64,000 nucleotides of DNA from Gluconacetobacter liquefaciens. GTDB lineage: Bacteria; Pseudomonadota; Alphaproteobacteria; Acetobacterales; Acetobacteraceae. Both the position numbers and the translations under genes were made by a program. The stretch's first letter is position 1, and each line of letters opens with the position of its first letter. Shown here piece after piece: positions 27,415 through 39,128 of this stretch. Location: contig NZ_QQAW01000001.1 of NCBI RefSeq assembly GCF_003350405.1, forward strand, positions 124,001 through 188,000, given 5' to 3'. The notes under the pieces are model-generated. The model ran no database searches. It worked only from the letters and a program-made list of their open reading frames with translations, and had not been told where the DNA came from.

Positions 27415-28086
27415 TTGGCCTCACTGGACGGATTCAGTCCGCTGCTTCATTCCTTCGAATCTCTTTTCGTGCATTACGGCTACGGCGTAATCGCGGTCGT
27501 CGTCATGCTTGAGAGCATGGGGCTGCCCCTGCCTGCCGAAACGCTGATCATCTCCTCGGCACTCTATTGTGCGGCGACGCATCGCCTGGACATCTCCTGG
27601 GTGGCGGTGGCGGCGATCGCGGGTGCCATCATGGGCGATAATTTCGGTTACCTGATCGGCCGGCGCTATGGCCATCGGCTGCTGGAGCGCCATGGTGGCA
27701 AGGTGGGGCTGAACGACCGCCGGCTGATATTGGGGCGCTATCTGTTCCGGCGGCATGGCGGCAAGGTGGTGTTCTTCGGCCGCTTCATCGCCGTGTTGCG
27801 CGTCTTCGTCGCGCTGCTGGCGGGGGCGAACCATATGCCGTGGCATACGTTCCTGTTTTTCAATGCGTTGGGTGGCATCGGCTGGGCCGGCGGCTATGCC
27901 TTGGGGGCGTATTACCTGGGGCATAAGGTGCTGAGCCTGTCCGGCCCGGTCGGGATTACGCTGGGGATTGTGGCGGCCCTCGTCCTGGGCGGCAGCTTTC
28001 TTTTCCTGAAGAAGAACGAAGTCCGCCTGACCGAAGAGGCAACCCGTGCCGCCGAGCGGGAGCAGCGAGGAGAGACCGTGCCATGA
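27415..28086 (+). CDS. DedA family membrane protein
   Basis: 223 residues with several transmembrane helices and the DedA signatures ESMGLPLPAETLI, GAIMGDNFGYLIGRR and FFGRFIAVLRVFVALLAG. DedA proteins are thought to act in lipid-carrier (undecaprenyl phosphate) or phospholipid translocation and in envelope homeostasis. The first codon lies 73 bases from the divergent S9 peptidase. It overlaps the SDR gene by four bases (ATGA). Confidence 0.9.
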   Translation: MASLDGFSPLLHSFESLFVHYGYGVIAVVVMLESMGLPLPAETLIISSALYCAATHRLDISWVAVAAIAGAIMGDNFGYLIGRRYGHRLLERHGGKVGLNDRRLILGRYLFRRHGGKVVFFGRFIAVLRVFVALLAGANHMPWHTFLFFNALGGIGWAGGYALGAYYLGHKVLSLSGPVGITLGIVAALVLGGSFLFLKKNEVRLTEEATRAAEREQRGETVP

Positions 28087-29030
28087 GCATTGCCGCGAAA
28101 TGGACCATCGGCCGTGCGCCGAACCTGACGGGCCGAACTGCCGTCGTGACCGGTGCGACCGGTGGCCTGGGCTATGAAGTCGCCTATGGCCTGGCCTCGC
28201 GGGGCGCGAACGTGCTGCTGACGGGGCGCGATGCGGCGCGGGGTGCCCGGGCTGTGGAGATGCTGCACGAGCGGTTGCCGGAGGCGCGGGCGGAATTTCT
28301 GCCGCTCGATCTGGCCAGCCTGCGGTCGGTTGCCGATTTCGCGCGCGACCTGAAGGCGCGGACCGATACGCTCGACATCCTGGTGAACAATGCGGGCGTG
28401 ATGGCTTCGCCCCGTCGGCAGGAAACGGCCGATGGGTTCGAATTGCAGTTCGGTACCAATTATCTGGGCCATTTTGCCCTGACCGGGCAGTTGCGCCCCC
28501 TGCTCGTGCGCGCGGCGGATGGTGGCCGGGTGGTGAGTGTGGCCAGTCTGGCGGCGTGGCAGGGGCGTATCATCTTCGATGATCTCCAGAGCCGGCATCG
28601 CTACACGCCATTCAGTGCCTACCAGCAGAGCAAGCTGGCCAATCTGATCTTCGCGCTGGAACTCAACCGTGTGGCGCAGTCCGCCGGGTGGCGGCTGCAT
28701 TCCATCGCCGCTCATCCCGGCTGGGCGCGAACGGATATCGCGGTCAGCCGGTCTTCGGCCCCACAGGGCCTCGCCGAGCGGTCGATGCGCCGCATCGTTC
28801 GCATCGGGTTCCGCTATCTGGGCCAGTCGGCGGAGGCTGGGGCGCGGCCGATCCTGTTTGCCGCTTCGGCACCCGAGGCGCGGGATGGCGGCTATTACGG
28901 GCCGGGCGGACGGGGTGAACGGCGCGGCCGGGTGACGGAGGCGCGCATTCCGCCACAGGCGCTCAGCCTTTCGGTGGCGCGGCGGCTGTGGGCGGTTTCG
29001 GAGCGGCTGACCGGGGTGGCGCTTTCCTGA
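28083..29030 (+). CDS. Short-chain dehydrogenase/reductase
   Basis: 315 residues. Cofactor motif TGATGGLG near the N-terminus, LVNNAGVM, and catalytic YQQSK. The arrangement and C-terminal extension resemble the retinol-dehydrogenase/WWOX-like oxidoreductases. The loop TGRDAARG suggests NADP(H). The substrate is unknown. It is translationally coupled to the DedA gene and followed by a GC-rich repeat. Confidence 0.9.
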   Translation: MSIAAKWTIGRAPNLTGRTAVVTGATGGLGYEVAYGLASRGANVLLTGRDAARGARAVEMLHERLPEARAEFLPLDLASLRSVADFARDLKARTDTLDILVNNAGVMASPRRQETADGFELQFGTNYLGHFALTGQLRPLLVRAADGGRVVSVASLAAWQGRIIFDDLQSRHRYTPFSAYQQSKLANLIFALELNRVAQSAGWRLHSIAAHPGWARTDIAVSRSSAPQGLAERSMRRIVRIGFRYLGQSAEAGARPILFAASAPEARDGGYYGPGGRGERRGRVTEARIPPQALSLSVARRLWAVSERLTGVALS

Positions 29031-29036
29031 ACGGAA

Positions 29037-29145
29037 GGGTCGGGCTCTGCCCAAACCCGCAAGGAGGCGCGGCCCCCTTGACCCCATTCGTTTAGGAAAT
29101 GGTTTCCAAAGGCGACGCCTTTGGCGGGTCCAGGGCAGAGCCCCG
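29037..29145 (+). repeat. GC-rich paired-hairpin element, copy H
   Basis: Left half contains GGGTCGGGCTCTGCCC and AAGGAGGCGCGGCCCCCTT. The right half begins GGTTTCCAAAGGC-GAC-GCCTTTGG and ends GGGCAGAGCCC. It is the same layout as copy G at 25.3 kb, between the convergent SDR and trmB genes. Confidence 0.85.
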
Positions 29146-29148
29146 GCC

Positions 29149-29898
29149 TTATCGCCGGACGAAGGTCCAGTAGAGCGGCTGGCGCCCTGCTTGCAGGGCC
29201 TTGGCTTCGTAGCGGGTGGGGGGCCAGCCTTCCGGGCGCGTGGTGGCCGGCGGGGCGGTGTCGAACAGGTCCTGCGCCGCCATGACCTCTTCGACCCAGG
29301 CCTGGTAGGTCGGGTCGTCGCTGGCGACGCGCCAGATTGCGCCGGGCTTCAATGCGCGGGCGACCAGGGCGATGTTGGCCGGATGGACGAAGCGCCGCTT
29401 GGCGTGCCGGGCCTTGGGCCAGGGATCGGGGAACATCAGGAACATGCGGTCGAGCGACCGTTCCGGGAGCGCACGCAGCAGGACGCGCGCGTCTTCGTCC
29501 CAGATCCGCAGCAGGTCGGGCACCGGGGCTGTCGCTTCCTGATCGTCGGGCACCAGGCGCGACAGCAGGGAGCACAGCCCGTTTTCGAAAACTTCGCTGG
29601 CGATATAGCCGACAGCGGGATGGGCGGCATGCTGGGCCAGCGAATGTTCGCCGCCGCCGAAGCCGACCTCCAGCCAGATTTCGGTCGGGACGCGGCCGAA
29701 GGCGCGCGCGGGATCGTCCAGAAGGGACTGGTCGAAGCGCAGGCGGGGCAGGGTTTCGTCCAGCAGGCGCTGCTGGCGGGGCCGCAGCGGGTGGCCCCGC
29801 TGGCGGCCATAGAGCCGGTCGGGCGATGCCTTGACGGCAATCGTGGGTGTCCCTGCCTCGTCAGGCGAGGCAGGGATGGTCGTTTCGGATACCGTCAC
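29149..29898 (-). CDS. trmB: tRNA (guanine-N7-)-methyltransferase
   Basis: Forms m7G46 in tRNA. Recognised by the SAM-binding segment WLEVGFGGGEHSLAQ, the MFPDPWPKARHAKRR motif (MFPDPWPK and the basic run are diagnostic) and VASDDPTYQ near the C-terminus. The start is uncertain: GTG 29898 gives 249 residues, while GTG 29934 would overlap the end of metK by 20 bases. It probably shares the metK transcript. Confidence 0.94.
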   Translation of the reverse strand: MTVSETTIPASPDEAGTPTIAVKASPDRLYGRQRGHPLRPRQQRLLDETLPRLRFDQSLLDDPARAFGRVPTEIWLEVGFGGGEHSLAQHAAHPAVGYIASEVFENGLCSLLSRLVPDDQEATAPVPDLLRIWDEDARVLLRALPERSLDRMFLMFPDPWPKARHAKRRFVHPANIALVARALKPGAIWRVASDDPTYQAWVEEVMAAQDLFDTAPPATTRPEGWPPTRYEAKALQAGRQPLYWTFVRR

Positions 29899-29914
29899 GG
29901 GGTCCCCGGTCTGA

Positions 29915-31102
29915 TCAGCGGTTGAACGCACCACGCAGCGCGTCCACCAGATCGGTCTGTTCCCACGTGAAATTGTCGCGGGCGGCGTCGGGCGTGCGGC
30001 CGAAATGACCGTAGGCCGAGGTTTCGGTGTAGATCGGGCGGTTGAGGCGCAGATGCCTGCGGATGCCGCGCGGCGTCAGGTTCATGACTTCACGCAGGAC
30101 GCGGCCCAGCTTTTCCTCGTCCACGTCCTTGCCGGTGCCGTCGAGGTCCACATAGACCGAGAGCGGGTGCGAGACGCCGATGGCGTAGGAAATCTGTAGC
30201 GTGCAGCGATCGGCCAGGCCGGCCGCGACCACGTTCTTGGCCAGGTAGCGGCAGGCATAGGCGGCCGAACGGTCGACCTTCGTCGGGTCCTTGCCGGAGA
30301 ACGCGCCGCCGCCATGCGGGGCCGCGCCGCCGTAGGTGTCGACGATGATCTTGCGCCCGGTCAGGCCGCAATCGCCATCGGGACCGCCGACGACGAACAC
30401 GCCGGTCGGGTTGGCGTAGAATTCGTCATCCGGGCACATCCAGCCTTCCGGCAGAACGTCCACCACGATCTCGCGCAGGGCGTCGCGGATGGCGGTCTGG
30501 CTGGCGCCTTCGTCATGCTGGGTCGAGATGACGACCGAGGTCGCGCCGACCGGGCGACCGTCGACATAGCGCAGCGTGACCTGGCTCTTGGCGTCGGGCT
30601 GCAGGTTGGCCACGCGGGCGTCGCCGGCCTTACGCAGGTCGCGGATGCGATGCAGGATGGCGTGGGAATAGAACAGCGGCGCCGGCATCAGCGTTTCGGT
30701 CTCGCGGGTGGCGAAACCGAACATGATGCCCTGGTCGCCCGCGCCCTCGTCCTTGTCGCCGGCGCTGTCGACACCGACGGCGATGTCGGCGGACTGCGCG
30801 TGCAGGAAGGATTCGATCGTCGCGTTCTTCCACGAGAAGCCGGACTGGTCATAGCCGATGTCGCGGATCGCGGCGCGCGCGCCTTCGATCAGGGCCTCGG
30901 TGGTGACGGAGGCCGGGCCACGGACTTCGCCGGCCAGAACCACGCGATTGGTGGTGACCAGGGTCTCGCACGCAACACGGGATTCACCATCGGCCGCCAG
31001 ATAGGCGTCCAGCACCGTATCGCTGATCCGGTCGGCAACCTTGTCGGGATGGCCTTCGGATACCGATTCCGATGTGAACAGAAAATCACCTTTGTTACGC
31101 AT
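29915..31102 (-). CDS. metK: S-adenosylmethionine synthetase
   Basis: Makes SAM from methionine and ATP. 395 residues. [20 protein letters not shown] (cited as [10 protein letters not shown]) binds ATP near the N-terminus, [10 protein letters not shown] is the central loop, and [18 protein letters not shown] (cited as [15 protein letters not shown]) is diagnostic. ATG 31102 is chosen because it matches the family N-terminus. The 167-base leader contains a GCGGGAT/ATCCCGC hairpin but nothing I recognise as a SAM riboswitch. Confidence 0.97.
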   Translation of the reverse strand: MRNKGDFLFTSESVSEGHPDKVADRISDTVLDAYLAADGESRVACETLVTTNRVVLAGEVRGPASVTTEALIEGARAAIRDIGYDQSGFSWKNATIESFLHAQSADIAVGVDSAGDKDEGAGDQGIMFGFATRETETLMPAPLFYSHAILHRIRDLRKAGDARVANLQPDAKSQVTLRYVDGRPVGATSVVISTQHDEGASQTAIRDALREIVVDVLPEGWMCPDDEFYANPTGVFVVGGPDGDCGLTGRKIIVDTYGGAAPHGGGAFSGKDPTKVDRSAAYACRYLAKNVVAAGLADRCTLQISYAIGVSHPLSVYVDLDGTGKDVDEEKLGRVLREVMNLTPRGIRRHLRLNRPIYTETSAYGHFGRTPDAARDNFTWEQTDLVDALRGAFNR

Positions 31103-31269
31103 GATGGTCCTGTCTGTCTCGTACGGGGAATAGGGAACGACACCGCCACGCATGCGGGGTCCGGGCGGGTCCGTTTGGCCGAGAACCTACAAATCGTCAA
31201 GTATTTTTGCGGGATACCACGATCCCGCATGGGCATTGGTGTGACGATTGTTTCGGTTGGGGAGAATAT

Positions 31270-32040
31270 TCAGTGAAGTCCTAGAACGTCTTCCATGCTG
31301 TACAGCCCCGGTGCCCGGCCGCGCAGCCACAGGGCGGCCTGGACCGCGCCGGTGGCGAAAACCCGGCGGTCGAACGCGCGGTGGGTCAGGGCGATCTGTT
31401 CGCTGGCGGACGTGAACAGCAGCGTATGTTCGCCCACGATCTGGCCGCCGCGCAGCACGGCGAAGCCGATCGCATCCGCCTGGCGGGGGCCAGTATGACC
31501 GGTGCGGCCGGATTCCATATGGCTGGACAGGTCGATATTGCGCCCGTCGGCGACGGCCTGGCCGATGGCGAGTGCCGTGCCGGACGGGGCATCGACCTTC
31601 TGCCTGTGGTGCATTTCCAGGATTTCGGCATCGTAGACCGAAGACGGCAATACTGCTGCCATCTGTCGGGCCAGCCGGGTGACCAGGGTGACGCCGGGCG
31701 AGTAATTGGCGGCCTGGACCACGGGGATTGTGCGGGCCGCGGTGGCGACGGCATCCTGGTCTGCCTGCGACAGGCCGGTGGTGCCCAGCACCCAGCCGGC
31801 GCCGGCTTTGGCCAGGGCGGCGGCATGGGCCTGGACGGTGACGGCGTGGGTGAAGTCGATCACCACGTCGCAGAGCGGGGCCAGGGCATCGAGCGTGGTG
31901 AACAGGTGGTCGTCTTCCTGCCGGTCGCGGCTGGTGCCGCCTGCGAGGAGCGCGCCGGCGGCCGTGACCTCCTCGCGCAGGAGGCGCCCGACGCGCCCGT
32001 TGATGCCGGCGATGCCGATCCGCATCCTGTCTGTCGTCAT
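31270..32040 (-). CDS. dapB: 4-hydroxy-tetrahydrodipicolinate reductase
   Basis: Reduces hydroxy-tetrahydrodipicolinate in lysine/diaminopimelate synthesis. 256 residues. Cofactor motif IGIAGINGRVGRLL, VIDFTHAVTV, and the catalytic EMHHRQKVDAPSGTA (His-His-x2-Lys) near residue 155. ATG 32040 is used. It lies downstream of dnaJ on the same strand, with two strong hairpins in the spacer that may separate the two transcripts. Confidence 0.95.
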   Translation of the reverse strand: MTTDRMRIGIAGINGRVGRLLREEVTAAGALLAGGTSRDRQEDDHLFTTLDALAPLCDVVIDFTHAVTVQAHAAALAKAGAGWVLGTTGLSQADQDAVATAARTIPVVQAANYSPGVTLVTRLARQMAAVLPSSVYDAEILEMHHRQKVDAPSGTALAIGQAVADGRNIDLSSHMESGRTGHTGPRQADAIGFAVLRGGQIVGEHTLLFTSASEQIALTHRAFDRRVFATGAVQAALWLRGRAPGLYSMEDVLGLH

Positions 32041-32061
32041 GTCACGGTCCGGAAAATGGGT

Positions 32062-32129
32062 GGCGGCGCGACCGGGGGATCGCGCCGCCTGATTATCCAT
32101 GGTGCGAGTTGGGGGGATCACCATGGATA
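32062..32129 (-). terminator. Tandem hairpins between dnaJ and dapB
   Basis: Two perfect inverted repeats: 32094-32104 with 32119-32129 (TATCCATGGTG, 11 bp) and 32062-32071 with 32080-32089 (GGCGGCGCGA, 10 bp). Read from dnaJ, the second is followed by ACCCATTTTCC, a weak U-tract. They probably attenuate read-through from the chaperone genes into dapB. Confidence 0.55.
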
Positions 32130-32195
32130 GTGGATTTTCTAGCCCCAACCCACAGAGCGTTCAACCGCGCGTATTGTCGCCCCTGGGGCGGGTGA

Positions 32196-33332
32196 TCAGA
32201 GCTTGCCTTCGAAGAAATCACGGACTTTGCTGAAGAAGCCTGTGCTTTCCGGGTTGGCGCGCGCGTGGTCGTCGGCCTCGGCGTCTGATTCGAACTCTTC
32301 CAGCAATTCGCGCTGGCGTTTTGTCAGGTGGTGCGGGGTTTCGACCGACACCTGGATATACATGTCGCCGCGTGCCGACGACCGCAGGACCGAGAAGCCC
32401 TTGCCGCGCAGGCGGAAATTCTCGCCGGTCTGGGTGCCGGCGGGGACCTTCACCTTGGCGCGGGAACCGTCGACGACCGGGACCTCGATTTCGGTACCCA
32501 GGGCGGCCTGCGTCATGCGCAGCGGGACGCGGCAATAGATGTTCGCGCCGTCGCGCTGGAAGATCGGGTGGGGTTCGACCGCGATATGCACATAGAGGTC
32601 GCCGGGCTGCGCACCCTTGCCGCCGGCCTCGCCCTCGCCTGTCAGGCGGATGCGCGTGCCGTCTTCGACGCCTGCCGGGATCGCGACTTCCAGCGTCCGC
32701 TCGCGCTCGACGGTGCCGGCGCCACGGCAGACGGCGCAGGGATTGCGCACCACCTTGCCCGCGCCGTGACAGGTGGGGCAGGCGCGCTCGACCAGGAAAA
32801 AGCCCTGCTGCGCACGAACCTTGCCGGCGCCATGGCAGGTCGGGCAGGTCTCGGCGCCCTGGTCGCGGTCGGCCGAGCCGGTGCCCTCGCAGGATTCACA
32901 GGTGACGCGGGTGGGCACCGTGATCGACTTCTTGATGCCCGAAAATGCCTCGGTGAAGGAAATCGAGACCTGCACCTGGATGTCGCTGCCCGAGCGGCGG
33001 CCGCCGCGACGGCCACCCATCATGTCGCCGAACATCTGCTCGAAGATGTCGCCCAGGCCACCGCCGCCACCGAAATCGAAGCCACCGGCACCGGGGCCGC
33101 CGCCCTCGAACGCCGCATGGCCGAACCGGTCGTAGGCGGCGCGTTTCTGGTCGTCCTTCAGGACGTCGTAGGCTTCGCTGATTTCCTTGAACCGCGCCTC
33201 GGCCGAGGCATCGCCGGGGTTGCGGTCGGGATGGTACTGCATGGCCAGCCTGCGATACGCCTTCTTTACCTCGTCGCCATTTGCATCGCGGGAGATTTCG
33301 AGCGTGGCGTAATAATCAAGCTTGGTGGCCAT
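32196..33332 (-). CDS. dnaJ: Chaperone protein DnaJ
   Basis: Co-chaperone that stimulates DnaK ATPase. 378 residues. The J domain has YHPDRNPGD (HPD motif near 36). A Gly-rich region ([20 protein letters not shown]) follows, then the zinc-binding domain with four Cys-rich repeats ([38 protein letters not shown]) and the C-terminal substrate-binding domains. GAGGA lies 7 bases before ATG 33332. It is downstream of dnaK. Confidence 0.97.
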   Translation of the reverse strand: MATKLDYYATLEISRDANGDEVKKAYRRLAMQYHPDRNPGDASAEARFKEISEAYDVLKDDQKRAAYDRFGHAAFEGGGPGAGGFDFGGGGGLGDIFEQMFGDMMGGRRGGRRSGSDIQVQVSISFTEAFSGIKKSITVPTRVTCESCEGTGSADRDQGAETCPTCHGAGKVRAQQGFFLVERACPTCHGAGKVVRNPCAVCRGAGTVERERTLEVAIPAGVEDGTRIRLTGEGEAGGKGAQPGDLYVHIAVEPHPIFQRDGANIYCRVPLRMTQAALGTEIEVPVVDGSRAKVKVPAGTQTGENFRLRGKGFSVLRSSARGDMYIQVSVETPHHLTKRQRELLEEFESDAEADDHARANPESTGFFSKVRDFFEGKL

Positions 33333-33464
33333 AATGGTCCTCATTGGCGGGGCCGCTTCGCAGCGGGTCGGGGGGCGGTGCCCCTGGCCGGCATGCGGCC
33401 CTGACAGTCATGTAACGGAAAAGCGCCCGCCTTCAGGGAAGGGGGCGCCTCGCTTGGGGCAGGA

Positions 33465-33484
33465 CGCCGGCCCGGAGGCCGGCG
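33465..33484 (-). terminator. Hairpin between dnaK and dnaJ
   Basis: CGCCGGCC-CGGA-GGCCGGCG, a perfect 8-bp GC stem with a tetraloop in the 191-base spacer. There is no clear U-tract, so it may protect the dnaK mRNA end or attenuate dnaJ instead of terminating fully. Confidence 0.5.
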
Positions 33485-33523
33485 CGTGCCGCGCGGTAAA
33501 CGCCGGCCTGTGTGGCCGACTGC

Positions 33524-35428
<1,905 letters not shown>

Positions 35429-35623
35429 ATGTCTTCTCTCCTGTCAGCGGCCCGGACCGGCCCGAAGCACCGGAATGGACCCTAGAAAAACTGCCGTGTG
35501 GCGGGATGGGTGGACTGTTTTACCACATCCGCCTGTACCGCCATGGCCGTCTTCAGCATGTATTCAGCCATGGCGCCTGTTTCAAGGGGGAGTGTCGCCG
35601 GGGGGCGGCGTCCCCCGGGCGTT

Positions 35624-36253
35624 TCAGCCCGCCGGCGTCTCCGCCGCCGGGGGCGCGCCCTTGGAGACGACGACCATCGCCGGTTTCAGCAGGCGGCCAT
35701 GCAGCGTCCAGGCCGGTGTCCAGGCCTGGATCACGGTGCCATGGGCGTGCTCGTCGCTATGCTGTTCGGCCATCGCCTGGTGATGGTTGGCGTCGAACGG
35801 ATGGCCGGCCGGGTCGGTGGCCGAGATGCCGTTGCGCTCCAGGATGCCCAGGAACGAGCGCTCGGTGCTCTCGATCCCTTCGCGCATGCGGGTGATCAGG
35901 GCGTCTTCCCCATCGGCGGGCGCCGGCAAGCTGCTCAGGGCGCGCTTGAGGTTCTCGGCGGCCTCGACCACGTCGCGGGCGAATTTCTGCGTGGCATATT
36001 GCCGCGCATCGTCCACCTCGCGCTTGGTGCGGGTGCGCAGGTTCTGCATCTCCGCTTCGGAGCGCAGCCATTTCTCGCGCATCTCTTCCAGGGCTGCTTC
36101 CAGCTCCTGGATGCGGGGATGGGTGGCTTCGGTCTGGCCGCTTTCCGGCCGGATCGGGTCCTGATCGTTGCCGGGGTTTTGGCCCGGCGCGGACGCCCCG
36201 GTCTCTCCGCTCGGAGAGTCGGCGACGTGGGTGGGGTCGGTATCGTGGCTCAT
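35624..36253 (-). CDS. grpE: Nucleotide exchange factor GrpE
   Basis: Promotes ADP release from DnaK. 209 residues. An acidic, disordered N-terminus leads to a long coiled coil (IQELEAALEEMREKWLRSEAEMQNL, here split as RIQELEAALEEM and RSEAEMQNLRTRTKRE), then the beta domain with FDANHHQAMAEQ and GRLLKPAMVVVSKG. ATG 36253 is chosen; a longer frame upstream is not conserved in type. It lies about 195 bases upstream of dnaK. Confidence 0.95.
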   Translation of the reverse strand: MSHDTDPTHVADSPSGETGASAPGQNPGNDQDPIRPESGQTEATHPRIQELEAALEEMREKWLRSEAEMQNLRTRTKREVDDARQYATQKFARDVVEAAENLKRALSSLPAPADGEDALITRMREGIESTERSFLGILERNGISATDPAGHPFDANHHQAMAEQHSDEHAHGTVIQAWTPAWTLHGRLLKPAMVVVSKGAPPAAETPAG

Positions 36254-36456
36254 GCCTTGAGAAGTAGGTGAGCCCAGGCGCTTGGACAAGGCGTAACGAC
36301 CACCTTCAACGTGATGTTCATGTGGCATTCCCATCCCACGCAGGGCAGGAATGCGCCGACGAAGATGGATGGATCGTCATGAGCCGGCAGTCATGACATC
36401 GGCACATGGCCGGGGCTAAGATGGCGCCTGGACTGTGATGGAGCGAGAACGCCGCG

Positions 36457-37167
36457 ATGGAGCCGACGAAACACACGATCGCCCTGGTCGACGACGACCG
36501 GAATATCCTGGCGTCGGTCCAGATGACGCTGGAGGCCGAGGGGTTCAACGTCCGCACCTATACCGACGGCGAAAGCGCGCTGCATGGGCTGATGAGCCGG
36601 CCGGTCGATCTGGCGGTGCTGGACATCAAGATGCCCCGCATGGACGGCATGGAACTGTTGCAGCGCCTGCGGGCGCGCTCGCAGCTTCCCGTCATCTTCC
36701 TGTCCTCGAAGGACGAGGAGGTGGACCAGTTGATGGGGCTGCGGCTGGGGGCCGACGATTACATCACCAAGCCGTTTTCGCAGCGGCTGCTGCTGGAGCG
36801 CATCCGCGCCCTGCTCCGCCGCAACGAGGCCAATAGGGCCGAGGCCGGCGGACCGGCCGTCAGCGGCTCGCTGGTGCGGGGTGAACTGTCGCTGGACGAG
36901 ACGCGGCATCAGTGCCTCTGGCGCGGCAAGGACATCCAGTTGACGGTGACGGAGTTCCTGCTGGTCAAGGCGCTGGCGGCGCGGCCGGGGCTGGTGAAGT
37001 CCCGCGACCAACTGATCGACGCGGCCTATGGCGAGAACATCTATGTCGATGACCGGACCATCGACAGCCACATCAAGCGTGTGCGCAAGAAATTCCGCCA
37101 GGTGGACGAGGATTTCAACCAGATCGAGACGCTGTACGGCATCGGCTACCGGTACAAGGAAGAATAA
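36457..37167 (+). CDS. chvI: Two-component response regulator ChvI
   Basis: OmpR-family regulator, 236 residues. The receiver has the acidic pair Asp12/Asp13, phospho-acceptor Asp56 in [13 protein letters not shown] and Lys in DYITKPF. A C-terminal winged helix follows ([17 protein letters not shown], then [17 protein letters not shown]). In alphaproteobacteria ChvI controls envelope, acid-stress and exopolysaccharide genes. It is coupled to chvG through TAATG. Confidence 0.95.
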   Translation: MEPTKHTIALVDDDRNILASVQMTLEAEGFNVRTYTDGESALHGLMSRPVDLAVLDIKMPRMDGMELLQRLRARSQLPVIFLSSKDEEVDQLMGLRLGADDYITKPFSQRLLLERIRALLRRNEANRAEAGGPAVSGSLVRGELSLDETRHQCLWRGKDIQLTVTEFLLVKALAARPGLVKSRDQLIDAAYGENIYVDDRTIDSHIKRVRKKFRQVDEDFNQIETLYGIGYRYKEE

Positions 37168-38948
37168 TGCCGGTGCGCGGCGGGGACCGCAGGGCGTCGC
37201 CGGTGGGCCTGCTGGCGCAGGCGCGGCGGGCGATGGCGTCGTGGGCCGAGATCCAGACCCACGATGCCGCTTCGGCCTTTCATGAATATCGGACGCGCCT
37301 CGTCTCGCCGCTGATGCGGCGTATTCTCTTGGTCAATGCCCTGCCGCTGATGCTGCTGGCGCTGACGCTGTTCTATCTCAACCAGTTTCAGAACAGCCTG
37401 CTGGAGGCCGAGGTGATGGCGCTGCGCGAGCAGGCGCGCATCTATGCCGGCGCGCTGGGGCAGAACGCGGTGACCGCCAGCCGTGGGGGCGACCCGGCGC
37501 TGGATGCCGCGCAGGCGCGGCCGCTGCTGCTGCGGCTGACCGAACCCAGCCCCAGCGCCCATGCGCGGCTGTTTGCGCCGGACGGGCAACTGGTGGCGGA
37601 TAGCCGGGTCGAGGCGGCGGCGGTCCGGCATCGCCGGGTGCGCGGGCAGATCGATGCCCAGCCCCTGCCCTCGCCCGTTGCCGGCGATGACGGCGACGAC
37701 CGGGTTGTGGATACCGCCGTCAATGTGGGGTTTGTCGAACGGTTCTATGACCGGCTGCTGTCGATGCTGCCGACCCTGTCGGGTACGCGGATCATCACGC
37801 TGGATACGCCCGATAGCGATCCTTCGGTCCAGCCCATGGCGGGCGGCGGCAAGGCTGCGCCGGAAATGCCGCCCTATATCCGCCGTACCGCCAACCGCCA
37901 TCTGATCGTGACCGTGGCCGAACCGGTGATGCATGAGGGGCAGACGGTCGGCATCATCCAGTTGACGCGTCAGGCGCGCGATGTGGATCGGTCGCTGTTC
38001 GCGGTGCGGTCGTCGATCCTGTCGCTGGTGCTGGTGGCGCTGGCCCTGACCGTGCTGCTGTCGTGGTACCTGTCGCTGACCATCGCGCGGCCGCTGCTGC
38101 GGCTGGCGGCTTCGGCCCATGTGATCCGTGAATCCTCAGGACGGTCGGACAGCGTGCCGCCGCGCCTGCTGGCCCGGCGGGACGAGATCGGCGAGGTGGC
38201 GCGGGCCTTGCAGGACAGTGCCCGCGCGCTGTGGGCGCGCATGGATGCGATCGAACGTTTCGCCGCCGATGTCAGCCACGAGATCAAGAACCCGCTGTCC
38301 TCGATCCGCTCGGCGATCGAGACCCTGCTGCGGATCGAGGACCTGAACCGTCAGCGCCGGCTGCTTTCCATCATCAATGACGATGTGCGCCGGCTGGATC
38401 GGTTGATCACCGATATTTCGGATGCCAGCCGGGTGGATGCCGAACTGTCGCGCGCGCGGGCCGAGCCGGTGGCGGTGGTGCCGATGCTGTCGGTGCTGGC
38501 CGAAATCCATCAGGCGACCCGTCGTGCGGGCCAGCCGATCCTGAGCGTCAGCGCCGGGCCGACGGACAAGCCGCTGACGGTGATGGCGGTCGAGGATCGG
38601 CTGGTGCAGGTGCTGCGCAACCTGATTGGCAATGCGATCTCGTTTTCGCCGCCGGACGGCCAGATCGTGCTCAGTGCCGCTGCTGTTGCCGGCGGGATGG
38701 TGGAGATTGCGGTGACCGACCAGGGGCCGGGTATTCCGGCCGCCAAGCTGGGCAGCATTTTCGACCGGTTCTATTCCGAGCGGCCGACCAGCGAGAATTT
38801 CGGCCAGCATTCCGGGCTGGGCCTGTCCATCAGCCGCCAGATCGTCGAGGCCCTGCGCGGTACGATCCGCGCCGAGAACCGCGTGGGGGCGGACGGGCAA
38901 GTGATGGGGGCGCGTTTCGCCGTGACCCTGCCGCGTGGCGGGGCATAG
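37167..38948 (+). CDS. chvG: Sensor histidine kinase ChvG
   Basis: Membrane sensor kinase, 593 residues. A transmembrane helix at about 53-73 leads to a periplasmic sensor domain to about 285. A second helix (SLVLVALALTVLLSWYLSL), a HAMP domain and the dimerisation helix with His371 in ADVSHEIKNPLSS follow. The catalytic domain has NLIGNAISFSPPDG (N box), DQGPGIP (G1) and GLGLSI (G2). It partners the overlapping chvI. The hprK/PTS genes that often follow chvG in this class are absent. Confidence 0.95.
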   Translation: MPVRGGDRRASPVGLLAQARRAMASWAEIQTHDAASAFHEYRTRLVSPLMRRILLVNALPLMLLALTLFYLNQFQNSLLEAEVMALREQARIYAGALGQNAVTASRGGDPALDAAQARPLLLRLTEPSPSAHARLFAPDGQLVADSRVEAAAVRHRRVRGQIDAQPLPSPVAGDDGDDRVVDTAVNVGFVERFYDRLLSMLPTLSGTRIITLDTPDSDPSVQPMAGGGKAAPEMPPYIRRTANRHLIVTVAEPVMHEGQTVGIIQLTRQARDVDRSLFAVRSSILSLVLVALALTVLLSWYLSLTIARPLLRLAASAHVIRESSGRSDSVPPRLLARRDEIGEVARALQDSARALWARMDAIERFAADVSHEIKNPLSSIRSAIETLLRIEDLNRQRRLLSIINDDVRRLDRLITDISDASRVDAELSRARAEPVAVVPMLSVLAEIHQATRRAGQPILSVSAGPTDKPLTVMAVEDRLVQVLRNLIGNAISFSPPDGQIVLSAAAVAGGMVEIAVTDQGPGIPAAKLGSIFDRFYSERPTSENFGQHSGLGLSISRQIVEALRGTIRAENRVGADGQVMGARFAVTLPRGGA

Positions 38949-39128
38949 GACGGGCACCGGCCACTCCATGCATCTTCGGAGGCGTTTCATGCCGTGGTGT
39001 TCGTGATGGCATAAAATCGGACCATTGATGTAAAGAGGGAACATTCATCTGTTGTTCCGCGTTAATTCCGCTCCTGACCTGTCATATAAAGATCAAAGGA
39101 GCGGCGGTTCGCGATCCGCCTGGCGGAA

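Noticed and set aside
31103-31269. SAM riboswitch upstream of metK
   Set aside because: The leader has one GCGGGAT/ATCCCGC hairpin, but I see none of the conserved cores of known SAM or SAH riboswitches.
35482-35571. 29-codon ORF between grpE and dnaK (minus strand)
   Set aside because: No convincing ribosome site and no recognisable features; more likely leader sequence.
36254-36456. Heat-shock sigma-32 promoter upstream of grpE
   Set aside because: A GTTGAAGG-like element is present but no matching -10 at proper spacing.
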